The notes under the pieces are model-generated. The model was not told where the DNA came from and ran no database searches. It saw only the letters and a program-made list of their open reading frames with translations. Both the position numbers and the translations under genes were made by a program. From Candidatus Hydrogenedentota bacterium (GTDB lineage: Bacteria; Hydrogenedentota; Hydrogenedentia; Hydrogenedentales; SLHB01), in the NCBI GenBank assembly GCA_016215105.1, contig JACRLJ010000006.1:1-64000 (forward strand): DNA of 64,000 nucleotides. Reading direction: 5' to 3'. This document shows, piece by piece, positions 1-9,360 of the stretch (its first letter is position 1; every line of letters starts with the position of its first letter).

Positions 1-33
1 ACGAATCGATGGGGAATACAGGCGAACACGGCC

Positions 34-510
34 TTGGCCGGAAAAGGGGTGAGAATGTGGCATGAGCGGAAGAGGCCTGCGGGTGGGGTGAAGAAGCCGG
101 CGTCCGGGACAGTCATCGTATTTGACACGGTTTGCACCAAATGCCATGCGACTTGGCTGGCACATGACTACTGCCACAGGCTTCTGCTGGAGGTGTGGAA
201 CGAAGCCCGGTTTTGGCAAGTCGGACGATACGTGACTATGCCAGACCACATTCACTTGTTCGCCGCGCCTGGAGATGCGGACTACGATTATGATGGCTGG
301 GTGAAATACTGGAAACGGTTATTCGCGATACGTCATGGCCGGCGTGACTGGCGCTTCCTGCGCAACCAGTGGCACACTCGGTTACGAACCGGCGAAAACT
401 ACAACCAAAAATGGGACTACGTTCGCGAGAATCCGGTTCGCCGCGGATTGGTGACGAATAGGGAGGAATGGCCCTACCAAGGCGAAGTGAACGAGTTGAA
501 TTGGCATTGA
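34..510 (+). CDS. REP-associated tyrosine transposase (RAYT, IS200/Y1 family)
   Basis: This is a single-domain Y1 (HUH) transposase-like protein. The motif MPDHIHLF (about residue 69) carries the His-hydrophobic-His metal-binding signature of the superfamily, and the likely catalytic tyrosine lies in the C-terminal part (NYNQKWDYVRENPVRRG), which is typical of RAYTs. Family members nick single-stranded DNA at REP hairpins. The start is TTG at 34 or, as likely, ATG at 55 (MWHERKR). No full IS ends are visible, which fits a domesticated RAYT rather than a mobile IS. An exactly matching pair of inverted hairpin repeats lies 45-200 bp downstream, and related hairpins are scattered through the window, so they are plausible substrates. 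Function is inferred from family only. Confidence 0.82.
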   Translation: MAGKGVRMWHERKRPAGGVKKPASGTVIVFDTVCTKCHATWLAHDYCHRLLLEVWNEARFWQVGRYVTMPDHIHLFAAPGDADYDYDGWVKYWKRLFAIRHGRRDWRFLRNQWHTRLRTGENYNQKWDYVRENPVRRGLVTNREEWPYQGEVNELNWH

Positions 511-555
511 AGAAACCACAGAGTCCGGCCAATTCCGACAAGACGGCGCTAGCCA

Positions 556-708
556 CCGGGAGGGTCCGCGTCCTCGCGGACCAACGCAGGCCAAGGACCT
601 GCCCGGCAGATTAAACGCGCAGCGAGTAGCGCCGAACCGAGGGCCTCTTTCCCGCTGAGGTCGGGCTGTGGGCGCACGGACCGGTCCGCGAGGACGCGGA
701 CCCTCCCG
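556..708. repeat. Inverted pair of GGGAGGG-foot hairpins (REP family A) beside the RAYT gene
   Basis: Bases 556-582 and 683-708 carry the same unit in opposite orientation: a CGGGAGGG foot, then an 8-bp stem closed by a TCCT loop (GGTCCGCG-TCCT-CGCGGACC). Related units with other stem sequences but the same foot and loop lie at 5099-5125 (minus), 24367-24392, 52292-52319 and, decayed, 61167-61190. The spacer 511-842 between the transposase and the fucosidase holds nothing else that I can support. Confidence 0.75.
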
Positions 709-842
709 CACGCGGGCAATCCAGCCCTCGCCGTCTCACCTTGATAGCCCAATGTTCCGCAAACGTGCTATAACAAACCCCTGGACGTGTTATGATCTCC
801 ACGTATTGCAGGAGGCAAAACAGAAAGCGGGAAATCGAGAAC

Positions 843-1883
843 ATGAAGACAGTCATTTGCATCCTCGTATACGCCGGGATGACCGCCGCCGCCCAACCCT
901 CAAAGCCCAACGAAACCCGGGCCTCGGAACTTGCGAACCTGCGTTGCGGAATGTTTGTGTGCTGGTCGCTCAGCACGTTTTCCGGCCACGAGTGGACGCG
1001 CGGCGCCACGAACCCCGACTTCTTCAAGGCCACGGGGTGCGACACGGACCAATGGTGTCAGGCCGCCAAGGATGCCGGCATGGGCTATATTCTGTTCCTC
1101 ACGAAACACCACGACGGGTTCTGCCTGTGGGACACCAAGACAACCAATTTCAAGGTAACCAACAGTCCACTGCATACCGATGTTCTTGCCGCCCTGCGCA
1201 AATCCTGCGACAAGTTCGGCCTGAAACTGGCGCTCTACTTTTCCGAAGGCGATTGGACGTGGATCAAGGAACCGCTGCCGAAGGAGGGAATGATTCCTGG
1301 CGGTTCCGACTGGAACAACCCCATCTGGGCGTCGAGCAAAAATCCGGACGTGAAGAAGGCCCAACTTCAGGAGTTGCTCACCCAGTACGGTCCTATCGCG
1401 TTCCTCTGGATGGATCACGCGCAAGGCGACGGGGGCCTCAGTCACCAGGACACCGCGGAATGGGTGCGCCAGCTTCAGCCAAACTGCTTCGTCGGCTTCA
1501 ATCACGGTGACCCTGCCGGTGACCTGTGCCTGCGCGAGAGGGGTAAACCGGGCCCCATCGGTGACGCGAGCGCGTCCGAGTACAACAAAGAATCCGAAAC
1601 GACCTACAAAGGATATCTTGTCGCGGAATTCACGTATCCGATTCTACCGCAACACGAGGGCGGCGCGGATTGGTTCTATTCGCTGCCGAAACACGACCAG
1701 TTATGCCGGCCCGCCGAACAGCTGTTCGAAGACTATCTCGGCGCAATCAAGTTCGGAAACATTTTCTCCATCGACGTAGGCCCCGACTACCGTGGTCGGT
1801 TGCGCGATATCGACGTGGCCACGTTCCACACGCTCGGTGAGCTGATCCGGAAACACAACAAGGCCAAAGACGAGAAGCGGTAG
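843..1883 (+). CDS. Secreted alpha-L-fucosidase (GH29)
   Basis: A protein of about 346 residues with an N-terminal signal peptide (MKTVICILVYAGMTAAA). It shows the GH29 core: RCGMFVCWSLSTFSG near the start, LFLTKHHDGFCLWD (substrate-pocket His-His), and FLWMDHAQGD, whose Asp is at the position of the GH29 nucleophile. GH29 enzymes are retaining exo-fucosidases that release L-fucose from glycans. It is shorter than two-domain fucosidases and lacks an obvious C-terminal beta-sandwich. ATG at 843 was preferred over ATG at 792 because the signal peptide starts there, although the clearest AGGAGG (about 810) would suit a start nearer to it. It is a single gene, convergent with the permease remnant. 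Confidence 0.88.
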   Translation: MKTVICILVYAGMTAAAQPSKPNETRASELANLRCGMFVCWSLSTFSGHEWTRGATNPDFFKATGCDTDQWCQAAKDAGMGYILFLTKHHDGFCLWDTKTTNFKVTNSPLHTDVLAALRKSCDKFGLKLALYFSEGDWTWIKEPLPKEGMIPGGSDWNNPIWASSKNPDVKKAQLQELLTQYGPIAFLWMDHAQGDGGLSHQDTAEWVRQLQPNCFVGFNHGDPAGDLCLRERGKPGPIGDASASEYNKESETTYKGYLVAEFTYPILPQHEGGADWFYSLPKHDQLCRPAEQLFEDYLGAIKFGNIFSIDVGPDYRGRLRDIDVATFHTLGELIRKHNKAKDEKR

Positions 1884-1908
1884 CGCGAGGACGCCGCCCC
1901 CCCGGGGC

Positions 1909-3209
1909 TTACACCAACCAGATGTATCGCGCGAGCAACGCGACAGCGATCCCGTACATGATGGGATGGACTTCCTTAGCGCGGCCCGCCAGCGGTTTGA
2001 TTAGCGCATAGGATATACAGCCTGCGGCGACGCCCTCCGTGATGCCGTAGCCGAACACCATCAACGCCACGGTCAAGAAGGCGGGAAGACTTTCGGTTAC
2101 ATCTTCCCATTTAACGCGGCGCAACGGCGCCATCATCATGAATCCGACGAAGATCAGTGCGGGCGCTACCGCCGGGTACATGCTCGGGCACAGCTCGCCG
2201 GGCTTGACGTGGTAGAACGCCGGACCGATGTCCTGTCCCACGACGTGGATAAATGGGGCGAACGCAATGGCGGCCAGAAAACAAACGCCGGTTACCACGG
2301 CCGCCAATCCGGTTCGCGCGCCGGCGGCGATGCCTGTCGAGCTCTCAATATAGCTCGTCACCGTGGAGGTGCCGAACAGCGCCCCGACGCACGTGGCCAG
2401 CGCGTCCGCCAGGAACGCGCGTCCAATCCGCGGCAGGCGCCCATCCTCGCCGATAAACCCCGCCTGTGTCCCGAGACCAACCACGGTGCCCACCGTGTCA
2501 AAGAACACCAGGAAGAAGAAGACCAGTATCGCCAGAATCGCCTGGTCCCACTTTGCCACTAGTTCGGAGGCGTTGAAGTGAAAGAAGGTGGAAAACGACA
2601 GATGCACCGTCTCGCTTTTCCACGGGATGACGCCGCTTGCGAGGCCAACAACGCAGGTTGCCAAGACACCGATAAGTATGCCGCCGCGAACTCCCCGCGC
2701 TGCGAGCGTGGCGATGAGAAACACACCGAACGCTGTCATCGCCGCCGGGCCCGCGTGAAATCCTCCCAGCTTCACCATCGTCGTCGGACTCAGCACGATG
2801 ACTCCGCCCCACTGCAAGCCGATAAACGCGATGAATAGTCCTATCGCGGGTCCGACGGCGTTCTTGAGGCAATCCGGCAGAACGTCGAGCATCTTCTCCC
2901 GCGCGCCGCAAAGCGACAGCAGCACGAACAACAAACCGGAAACAAAGACGATGAGCAAACCGGCTTGCCACGAAAACCCCATCCCTCCCGGGAAGGTCGA
3001 GCATACAGTAAACACGAACAGAAAGTTCTCGCCCATGCCCGGCGCCAGCGCAATGGGATACCGGCGCAACCAGCCACCGTACTCAAAACGGTCGGCTGGA
3101 CGAACACGATGTAGCTCATCGTCGCGAAGGTGGTGACGCCGCCGAGCGTTTCGCGGCGCACGGTTGATCCCGCTTCGGTGACCCCGAATGTCGTATCCAA
3201 GTTCCCCAT
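1909..3209 (-). pseudogene. NCS2-family purine permease (AzgA-like), frameshifted with internal deletion
   Basis: Two reading frames together encode a nucleobase:cation symporter 2 protein related to guanine/hypoxanthine permeases. The N-terminal part (start about 3209, MGNLDTTFGV...TTFATMSYIVFVQP) is in one frame. The rest, from YPIALAPGMGENF to the stop at 1909, is in another. The switch lies near 3070-3090. Compared with relatives, about 20-25 residues between FVQPTVLS and YPIALAPGMG are missing, so this is a deletion with a frameshift and not only a one-base indel. The lost piece is the first membrane hairpin. The remaining frame of 386 residues keeps about ten hydrophobic segments. Decay or an assembly error are both possible. 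Confidence 0.75.
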
Positions 3210-3475
3210 GCGACCATGCTCGATCATTTGTATGCGAAAATCAACCGAACGCACTACTGAACTGTCGCTCCGTAAGGCGCGGGCGGCCGCCATATTCCCC
3301 GCGTCCCACTCTTCGGCAAGCGCATTGAAGTATGAAGGTCGTTTCTAATTGAACGGCCTTCCACGGTTACGTCATGATGGTCGCGGGAGACGACCCGCAT
3401 TTCCGCGCCCGGCGCGTGCGGGTCAACGTTACGTGCCGCGTGGTGGCCGGGGAACTTGAAATCGGAAGCAAAGCC

Positions 3476-5060
3476 ATGTCCGCGTTGTCTGAAACGATTC
3501 ACGTCCACAAGCTGCCGAGGCCGCTCGTTGTGTTGGCGCCGAATCGGAAGGGCCGCGCGCAGACGTTCGAGCGCCTTCAGCATACGCTCCAACAGGAGCC
3601 GGGCCTGCGGGATGCGCTGTGGCTGCAATTCAATTACCACGAACCCTTGTGGAGCAACCGGAGTCTCGAGGTGGTGGGAGAAGGGCGCGGAGATCTCGAC
3701 GATCATCCTCGCGGGTCATAGTGTGGGCAGTACGGTCCTGCGCAGGGCCTACCTGAACGCGTCCGGCTATGGTAACGCGGAGACATTGAGACAAGGCTGG
3801 GTGGAAAAGGTAGAACGAATTGTTCTGATGGGCGCCATAGCGCGCGGCATCAAGATTGAAAAAATGCCTTGGAAAGATCGCGTTTGGGTCCGCCCCGCGC
3901 TTTTTCTTGCGAAGCTGCTGCGGCTGGCCGCGATGCATCGCTCCACGCTGGCCGGCGCGGATTTTCTCGCGCGCCTGCGAATCGACTGGATTCGGTTCAA
4001 CAACAGCGCCTGCCCAAAGCCAACCGTGGTGCATCTCCTGGGAACCAGCGACGCAGTTCAGGACCCGGATGATGTGATTGACATCGATCAATTCCCGGAT
4101 GTCGTTCCCGTGGAAGTTCCCGAAGCGACCCACGCCAGCATCATCGTGCCCACGCCGGATACCCGCTCCTTGTATATTCGGGCGTTCCTCGGCCAATCCA
4201 TTCCAACGCGGACGGTCACAGCCAGCGGCTCCGGCCATGTCTTCATTCTTATGCACGGCATACGCGATTCAAAGGTGTGCTTCAAAGAGCTTGCCGACGA
4301 GATCAAGCGCCGCCGCCCCGAAGCGTGTGTCATGCTGCCGACTTACGGATACCTCTCGATCATCGGATTCCTTCGACCGTTCTATAGGGATTCGTTTGTA
4401 GCCTGGTTCCTGGATCAGTACGCGGACCATCTCGCCAGAAATCCAAAGGCGGAATTTCACTATGCGGGCCACAGCAACGGCACCTATATTCTGGGGGAGG
4501 CGCTACGACGAGTCCCGCGATTATCGTTTAATCGAGTGTGCTTCGCAGCCAGCGTATTGCCAACGGACTTTGAGTGGGACCGTGTCATCGACACGCGAAA
4601 GCAAGTTCAACTGGTCCGATCGGACATGGGATATGGAGACTGGGCGGTCGGGATACTTGCCAAAGCGCTACACAGACTGGGTTCTCGGACAATCGGCTCC
4701 GGCGGATACGACGGGTTTAAGTACGGAGATACGTCGCACCTGGTCGAGAACGTCGTATCCGGTGGCCACAGCGGGATGTTGTACGACAGGAAATACATTA
4801 TGTCTATCGCGGATTTCCTGTTGAACGGCAGTCCGGTCAGGCTGGATTCCGGGCCATTCGGCGCCGAACCGAAATGGTTTACCTTTTTTCGCGCCTACGC
4901 GGACATTGTGGCGTTCGTGCTCATCGTGTTGGCGCTGCTGTTCATCTTAGTGAACGTCGCCGGTCTGTTATTCTTGCCCGTATTTGGACTTGCGGGGTGG
5001 TCCTTGTCAAGCGCCTTGGGCCTCGCGATTATCATCTTGGTCATTCTGGATCGTTTATAG
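3476..5060 (+). CDS. Tandem alpha/beta-hydrolase protein with C-terminal membrane segments, probably frameshifted
   Basis: Two hydrolase-like modules are visible. The first begins in the frame containing MSALSETIHV (ATG 3476) with LPRPLVVLAPNRKG. After about 3690 the coding continues in another frame with ILAGHSVGSTVLRRAYL, a GxSxG elbow. The second module starts at VFILMHGIRDS (about 4240) and has YAGHSNGTYILGEAL as its elbow. Two to three hydrophobic helices close the protein (about 4890-5055). The long frame alone runs 3456-5060, but its first 80 residues look non-native. Substrate is unknown; lipase or esterase activity would be a guess. The frame switch sits about 600 bp from the one in the neighbouring permease. 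Confidence 0.62.
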
Positions 5061-5098
5061 GCGAGCGCCTCATACGACTATATAGGCGCTGTTCCTCC

Positions 5099-5125
5099 GG
5101 CGAGCGAGGACGATCGCTCTCCTGT
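5099..5125 (-). repeat. REP family A hairpin, minus orientation
   Basis: Read on the minus strand this is GGAG, then GAGCGATCG-TCCT-CGCTCGC, sharing the purine-rich foot and TCCT loop of the family next to the RAYT gene but with a different, imperfect stem. It lies in the 327-bp spacer 5061-5387. Confidence 0.5.
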
Positions 5126-5178
5126 CACAGTGGCTTTTGCAGTGCGAGACCACAGCAACCATTCGTGAGCGGCTGCCA

Positions 5179-5295
5179 ACGTGTCATTCTGAACGGAGTG
5201 AAGAATCTGAGTCTAGCATGGGATCGAGATGCGTCTGAGGCGGTGTCATTTGTATCTGTGAAGCAGATTCTTCACTCCGTTCAGAATGACACGTT
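5179..5295. repeat. 32-bp inverted repeat (TCATTCTGAACGGAGTGAAG type)
   Basis: The arms 5179-5210 and 5264-5295 are reverse complements with one mismatch (core TGTCATTCTGAACGGAGTG), separated by 53 bp. A single diverged arm recurs at 24498-24528. With the family A hairpin it fills the 327-bp spacer before the GH127 gene. I see no terminator U-tract. Confidence 0.75.
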
Positions 5296-5387
5296 GCGAA
5301 GCGCATCTCGCAAATCGCCGGTTTGATAATGATCGGCTCGCCCCGTAGCATGAGGCGAGTTGAATAGGGATCAACAGGAGAAACAAG

Positions 5388-7523
5388 GTGCGCACAATAT
5401 CAATCGCGGCGCTGCGGGTTATGCTGGCCGTTGTGTCGTCATCGGCGGCGGGGGCGCAGATTGCCGAGAAAGGAAAGACTGTGGTGCAGTCGTTTGATTA
5501 TCGGGGTGTGACACTTCACGACAGCCGGCTGAAAATGCAGTTCGACGAGGTGCGCGACTTCTACCTTCGGCTGCCCAACGACGACATTCTGCGCGGGTAT
5601 CGTCTGCGCGCGGGATTGCCCGCGCCGGGCGCCGACCTCGCGGGTTGCTACATTGGACACAATACGTTTGGCCAAATTCTATCTGGGCTCGCGCGAATGT
5701 ATGCGGCCACAGGGGACGCCGCGTGCAAAGAGAAGGCGGAGGCCCTGCTGAAGGGATGGGCGGAATGTCTGGCGCCGGACGGTTTCTTTTTCATCGAGAA
5801 AGATCCGCAATTGCCTCCCTATTACTACGACAAGATGGTCTGCGGGTTGGTGGACCTGATGGTGTACTGCGGCAATCAGGATGCGGCCGGGTATCTTGGC
5901 CGGATTACGGACTGGGCCATCGCGCATCTGGATCGGACCAGAGCATATGCGCGGCCGACGGGCCCCGGCGGCGGGGAGTGGTACACGTTGAGCGAAAATC
6001 TTTACCGGGCCTATTTGGCGACAGGGGACGCGAAGTACCGCGATTTCGCGGCGGTATGGGAGTATACCGAGTTCTGGGATCTGCTCAAGAACAAGGAGGA
6101 CATTTTCCAGCACGATATGAAAGGCGGTGGCTATCACGCGTACAGCCATGTGAATAGCATGAACGGTCTAGGCGCGGCCTTTGCCGTCACGGGCGAGCCC
6201 CGCTATCTGGAGACGCTGAAGAACGGGTTTGATTTTCTGCACGATTCGCAGCTCTGGGTGACCGGCGGGTACGGCCCGAATGAATCGCTGGCCCCGCGTC
6301 CGACGCTTGCCGCGATGTTGAAAGAGACTTCGAGCCATTTCGAGACACAGTGCGGATCGTGGGCGGCGTTTAAGATGAGTAAGTACCTCATTCGCTTTAC
6401 GGGCGACGCCCGTTACGGCGATTGGATCGAGTTGCTCGTGCTGAACGGGATTGGCGCAAGCATTCCGATGGACCCCGATGGGAGCGTGTTTTACTACTCG
6501 GAGTACAACCTCGGCGGATCAGCGAAACAAAACACGGCGCCGTGGGCGTGTTGTTCGGGAACACGGCCGCAGGCAGTCGCCGACTTTCATGATCTGATTT
6601 ACTTCCATGACGAGACTAGCCTTTACGTGAATCTGTTCACGCCGTCTTCAGTGGATTGGAGCTGTGGCGGAGCCAAAGTGAAGATCGACCAGGCCACGCG
6701 TTTTCCGGAAACCGGGAAGGTTGAGTTCACGGCGCATGCGGCGGCGCCGGTGACGTTCGCGCTGAAGGTGCGCGCGCCGGGATGGTTGGCAGGGCCCATG
6801 AAGGCGTCGGTAAACGGCGCTGCGGCCACCGTCGAGGTGGATGCGCACGGATGGGCGGTTTTCAGCAGGGAATGGAAAGACGGGGATAAACTCGCCGTGG
6901 AATTGCCCATGGAGTTCCGGGTGAGCCACTTCCTGAAGGACAAGCCGTTTCCGGCGGCGATTACGTTTGGACCGGTAACCATGGTCGCGCGTTGCCTGAC
7001 GGCAAATCCATCGAAGAAGATCGACTTCACGAACGTCGCCGCGGCTCTCGAACCACTCGCGGGCGATCCTTTGAACTATCGAGTGAAGTCCGACAACTCC
7101 ATTCTGATTCGGCCCTTCTACCAAACAAAGAAGGGCGAGCGATACTTCCTGTACATGGACCCGAGTTACCCGAGCTTCCGGATCCCAAGTTCGGCGGCGA
7201 CGTTGAGCCCAGGCTGGACCAACTACGTTGCGTGGCACGCGAGCAATGTCATTGGGGCTACGGCGCAGTATACCTTCACGGGCGAGAGCATTACGGTGCT
7301 GGGCGCGCTATACGACGACGCGGGAAGAATGGAAGTGAAGATCGACGGCAAGGTGGCCGGGACCATTGACCAGTACGGGCCGAACCGCGGGGAGGCGAAG
7401 CACTGGGACTTCACCGGGCTCGGCGCGGGTTCGCACACGATTCTATTGACGCTGCTCCCCGACAAGACGGAAGCGTCAAAGGGCAACTTCGCAAATATCG
7501 CGGGGTTTGAGTTTTCAGGCTAG
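5388..7523 (+). CDS. Secreted GH127-like (DUF1680) beta-L-arabinofuranosidase family protein
   Basis: A protein of 711 residues with a signal peptide (ends about SSSAAGAQ). The (alpha/alpha)6 domain carries the family metal/nucleophile signature: HFETQCGSW at about residue 316 and WACCSGTRPQA at about 386. In characterised GH127 these Glu and Cys residues bind zinc, and one Cys is the nucleophile. A beta-sandwich follows. The last ~100 residues (from about 7215) form a separate carbohydrate-binding-like module (YTFTGESITV...ANIAGFEF) that resembles the C-terminus of the GH36-like protein at 48982. The GTG start has GGAG 7 bases upstream. Substrate specificity within the family (arabinose or another sugar) cannot be read from sequence. 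Confidence 0.85.
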   Translation: MRTISIAALRVMLAVVSSSAAGAQIAEKGKTVVQSFDYRGVTLHDSRLKMQFDEVRDFYLRLPNDDILRGYRLRAGLPAPGADLAGCYIGHNTFGQILSGLARMYAATGDAACKEKAEALLKGWAECLAPDGFFFIEKDPQLPPYYYDKMVCGLVDLMVYCGNQDAAGYLGRITDWAIAHLDRTRAYARPTGPGGGEWYTLSENLYRAYLATGDAKYRDFAAVWEYTEFWDLLKNKEDIFQHDMKGGGYHAYSHVNSMNGLGAAFAVTGEPRYLETLKNGFDFLHDSQLWVTGGYGPNESLAPRPTLAAMLKETSSHFETQCGSWAAFKMSKYLIRFTGDARYGDWIELLVLNGIGASIPMDPDGSVFYYSEYNLGGSAKQNTAPWACCSGTRPQAVADFHDLIYFHDETSLYVNLFTPSSVDWSCGGAKVKIDQATRFPETGKVEFTAHAAAPVTFALKVRAPGWLAGPMKASVNGAAATVEVDAHGWAVFSREWKDGDKLAVELPMEFRVSHFLKDKPFPAAITFGPVTMVARCLTANPSKKIDFTNVAAALEPLAGDPLNYRVKSDNSILIRPFYQTKKGERYFLYMDPSYPSFRIPSSAATLSPGWTNYVAWHASNVIGATAQYTFTGESITVLGALYDDAGRMEVKIDGKVAGTIDQYGPNRGEAKHWDFTGLGAGSHTILLTLLPDKTEASKGNFANIAGFEFSG

Positions 7524-7530
7524 ACGTGTG

Positions 7531-8088
7531 CTACTTCCGTTCGTGTTCCTCCGCCTCTTTGTCATCATCATCTGATGGCGCGGCGTTGGCGGATGGAGCG
7601 GCGGGACCAAGCATTGCATGCACGCCGTACGTGTGGACGAGCACCCCGCCCTGGTGCGCGGTGTTTACCAGGAACGTGGCGGCCACCACATACAGCACGA
7701 GAAACGATCCGTTCAGGGCGACTGAGGGGATAGGGTCCAAGATCCTCTTGGACAGAAACGGCGCCAGCACAATGAGCGCATAGACGACCGTAACTACGAT
7801 CAGCATGGTCCGGGTTGTTTCGGCCAGATCTTCGTGTTTGTCAATGGCGGCGTCCACACCGGCAACGCGCTCCGCGAGTTCCGCGCCGGCTTCTCCGGTC
7901 GAAACGGCGGCCATTGCTCCCGCCGTGCCCAGCGCCATGAGAAGCAGCGCGCATGCCGCTAACGGCCGCGCAGACTTTCGAAGGATCACGCTCAACACGA
8001 CAAAGATGGGCGCGATGAGCACGAGCGCTATTGGAAAGTGAACAACTAGCGGGTGCATGCTGTCCCAACTGGGTATTTGCGGTAACAT
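7531..8088 (-). CDS. DUF2231 family membrane protein
   Basis: A protein of 185 residues with four hydrophobic segments. It begins with HPLVVHFPIALVL, the hallmark of DUF2231, and keeps the conserved GEAGAELAE and HEDLAETTR stretches and a late HQGGVLVHTYGVH. The conserved membrane-facing histidines suggest heme or redox-cofactor binding in this family, but that is inference. The acidic tail (SDDDDKEAEEHERK) is probably cytoplasmic or periplasmic and unstructured. AGGAGC precedes the ATG. It lies downstream of, and co-directional with, the exported rubrerythrin, so it may share that gene's sigma-54 control. Confidence 0.82.
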   Translation of the reverse strand: MLPQIPSWDSMHPLVVHFPIALVLIAPIFVVLSVILRKSARPLAACALLLMALGTAGAMAAVSTGEAGAELAERVAGVDAAIDKHEDLAETTRTMLIVVTVVYALIVLAPFLSKRILDPIPSVALNGSFLVLYVVAATFLVNTAHQGGVLVHTYGVHAMLGPAAPSANAAPSDDDDKEAEEHERK

Positions 8089-8306
8089 CAGTTCTTGCTC
8101 CTATGGCTCTTACGCCGAACTCTTCTGCGCACGCTGCACCAATAACACTGACTTCAGAACCCTGCCGTCAACTCCGCTCCAACCGTCTTAGGTGGTGAGT
8201 GCGGATTAGAGGAGATCGGCGCCGCCCTTCACGCGGGATGTGAGTTGGGGATAGAGGAACGGGCGGCGCCGACCAGGGTACAGCAAAAGCTTACTTCTCC
8301 CGGCGC

Positions 8307-8957
8307 CTAGGCGACCGAGATGTACTTCTCTTTCGGGGTAAAGCACGACACGCACTTCTCGAAGTTCAAGCTGGTCGTGGTGTAACCGCAAATCGGACAC
8401 ACGTAGAACGTCTTCGCTTCTTTCCAGGTGTCAAGGCCGTCCAGCGCCGTCTTGTACAATTTTGCATGCTCCGCTTCCGCCGTCTTCGCAAAATTGAAGC
8501 TGCGTAGCGCGTCCTTATTGTTGTCTTTCCGCGCCTTCGCGATGAATTCCGGATACATCGTGTCGCGCTCGTATGACTCGCCCTTGATCGCCGCTTCGAG
8601 ATTCTCCTTGGTGGACTTCACTTCCGGGGCCTTGATGTCGGCCTGAGCTTTTCCGCCAAGCGCCTCAATGACTTTCTTGTGATTCGCGGCGTGGATTTCC
8701 TCCGCGCGGGCGGCCCCGCGGAACAAGGCGGCCGCGCCCTTGAACCCTTCTTCGTCGGCTTTCTTGGCAAACGCGATGTAGCGGGCGTTTGCATTCGATT
8801 CGCCATCGAACGCGGCTATCAAGTTGTCGAGCGTCGTTCCCGCCGGTTTGTCTGCCGGTTTGTCTGCCGCATACGCGGTGACGGAAGCCAGCATGGCGAA
8901 CGCCAAGACGAGTCCCGACGCGAGCGCGACGGAAACGCGAGGACAGGTGGTATTCAT
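8307..8957 (-). CDS. Exported rubrerythrin
   Basis: A protein of 216 residues. Residues 1-30 form a signal peptide (AMLASVTAYAA), which is unusual because most rubrerythrins are cytoplasmic. A ferritin-like four-helix diiron domain follows, with FDGESNANARYIAFA and two Exx(A)H-type iron-ligand helices (RAEEIHAANH, KTAEAEHAKLY). A C-terminal rubredoxin-like domain has CPICGY at about 186 and CVSCF at about 201. Rubrerythrins reduce hydrogen peroxide with electrons from rubredoxin-type sites. Export implies peroxide defence or redox signalling outside the cytoplasm. AGGAGA precedes the ATG. A consensus-perfect sigma-54 promoter lies about 75 bp upstream at 9030-9045. Confidence 0.9.
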   Translation of the reverse strand: MNTTCPRVSVALASGLVLAFAMLASVTAYAADKPADKPAGTTLDNLIAAFDGESNANARYIAFAKKADEEGFKGAAALFRGAARAEEIHAANHKKVIEALGGKAQADIKAPEVKSTKENLEAAIKGESYERDTMYPEFIAKARKDNNKDALRSFNFAKTAEAEHAKLYKTALDGLDTWKEAKTFYVCPICGYTTTSLNFEKCVSCFTPKEKYISVA

Positions 8958-9029
8958 ATCTGTTTCTCCTTCTGTTGATCTTTTGGGTGTTAGCGCAAGA
9001 GCACTGGCGCTTGCATTGGCGTTAGAAAG

Positions 9030-9045
9030 AGCAATGGCCGTGCCA
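9030..9045 (-). promoter_or_regulatory. Sigma-54 (-24/-12) promoter of the rubrerythrin gene
   Basis: On the minus strand the bases read TGGCACGGCCATTGCT, matching the sigma-54 consensus TGGCACG-N4-TTGCW at every defined position with exact spacing. The start point would fall near 9018, leaving a leader of about 60 nt before the ATG at 8957. The gene immediately upstream encodes a sigma-54 activator. Confidence 0.82.
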
Positions 9046-9168
9046 GCGGACTCGTGGCGAATTGACGCGAAAACCAGCCGTTTCGAGGTCCATTTGCGTT
9101 GACTGGCGCGGCAGCGCGTTCAAATTCTCGGACACGACGCTGAAACCCGTTCAAGAATTGCGACACAA

Positions 9169-9295
9169 GAGGCGCGGACAGAAAGCCTCCGCATAGCAAA
9201 ACTCCGCATGAGCCAAGCGCTGGTGTTTTACAACTTACAGGCGCTTTCTGCCCACGCCGCGCCAAAAAGCTGACTTTCTCGCCGGATTCCTAGCC
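9169..9295. repeat. MITE-like element, copy 1
   Basis: An element of about 125 bp with imperfect terminal inverted repeats (left AGAGGCGCGGACAGAAAG, right CTTTCTCGCCGGATTCCTAG). Copies 2 and 3 lie at 62431-62558 and 63733-63863. It has no coding capacity. It sits between the sigma-54 activator gene and the rubrerythrin promoter, where activator-binding sites would be expected, and fills much of the 403-bp spacer 8958-9360. Confidence 0.65.
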
Positions 9296-9360
9296 GCGCG
9301 AATGCTGAGAGACGTCGAAAGAAGTTCAGAGAGACAGCCCAAGGCCGCCGGCTACGCCGG

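Noticed and set aside
1882-1905. Possible further family A hairpin on the minus strand (GGCGTCCTCGCGC)
   Set aside because: Only the TCCT loop and three closing pairs match; too degenerate to count.
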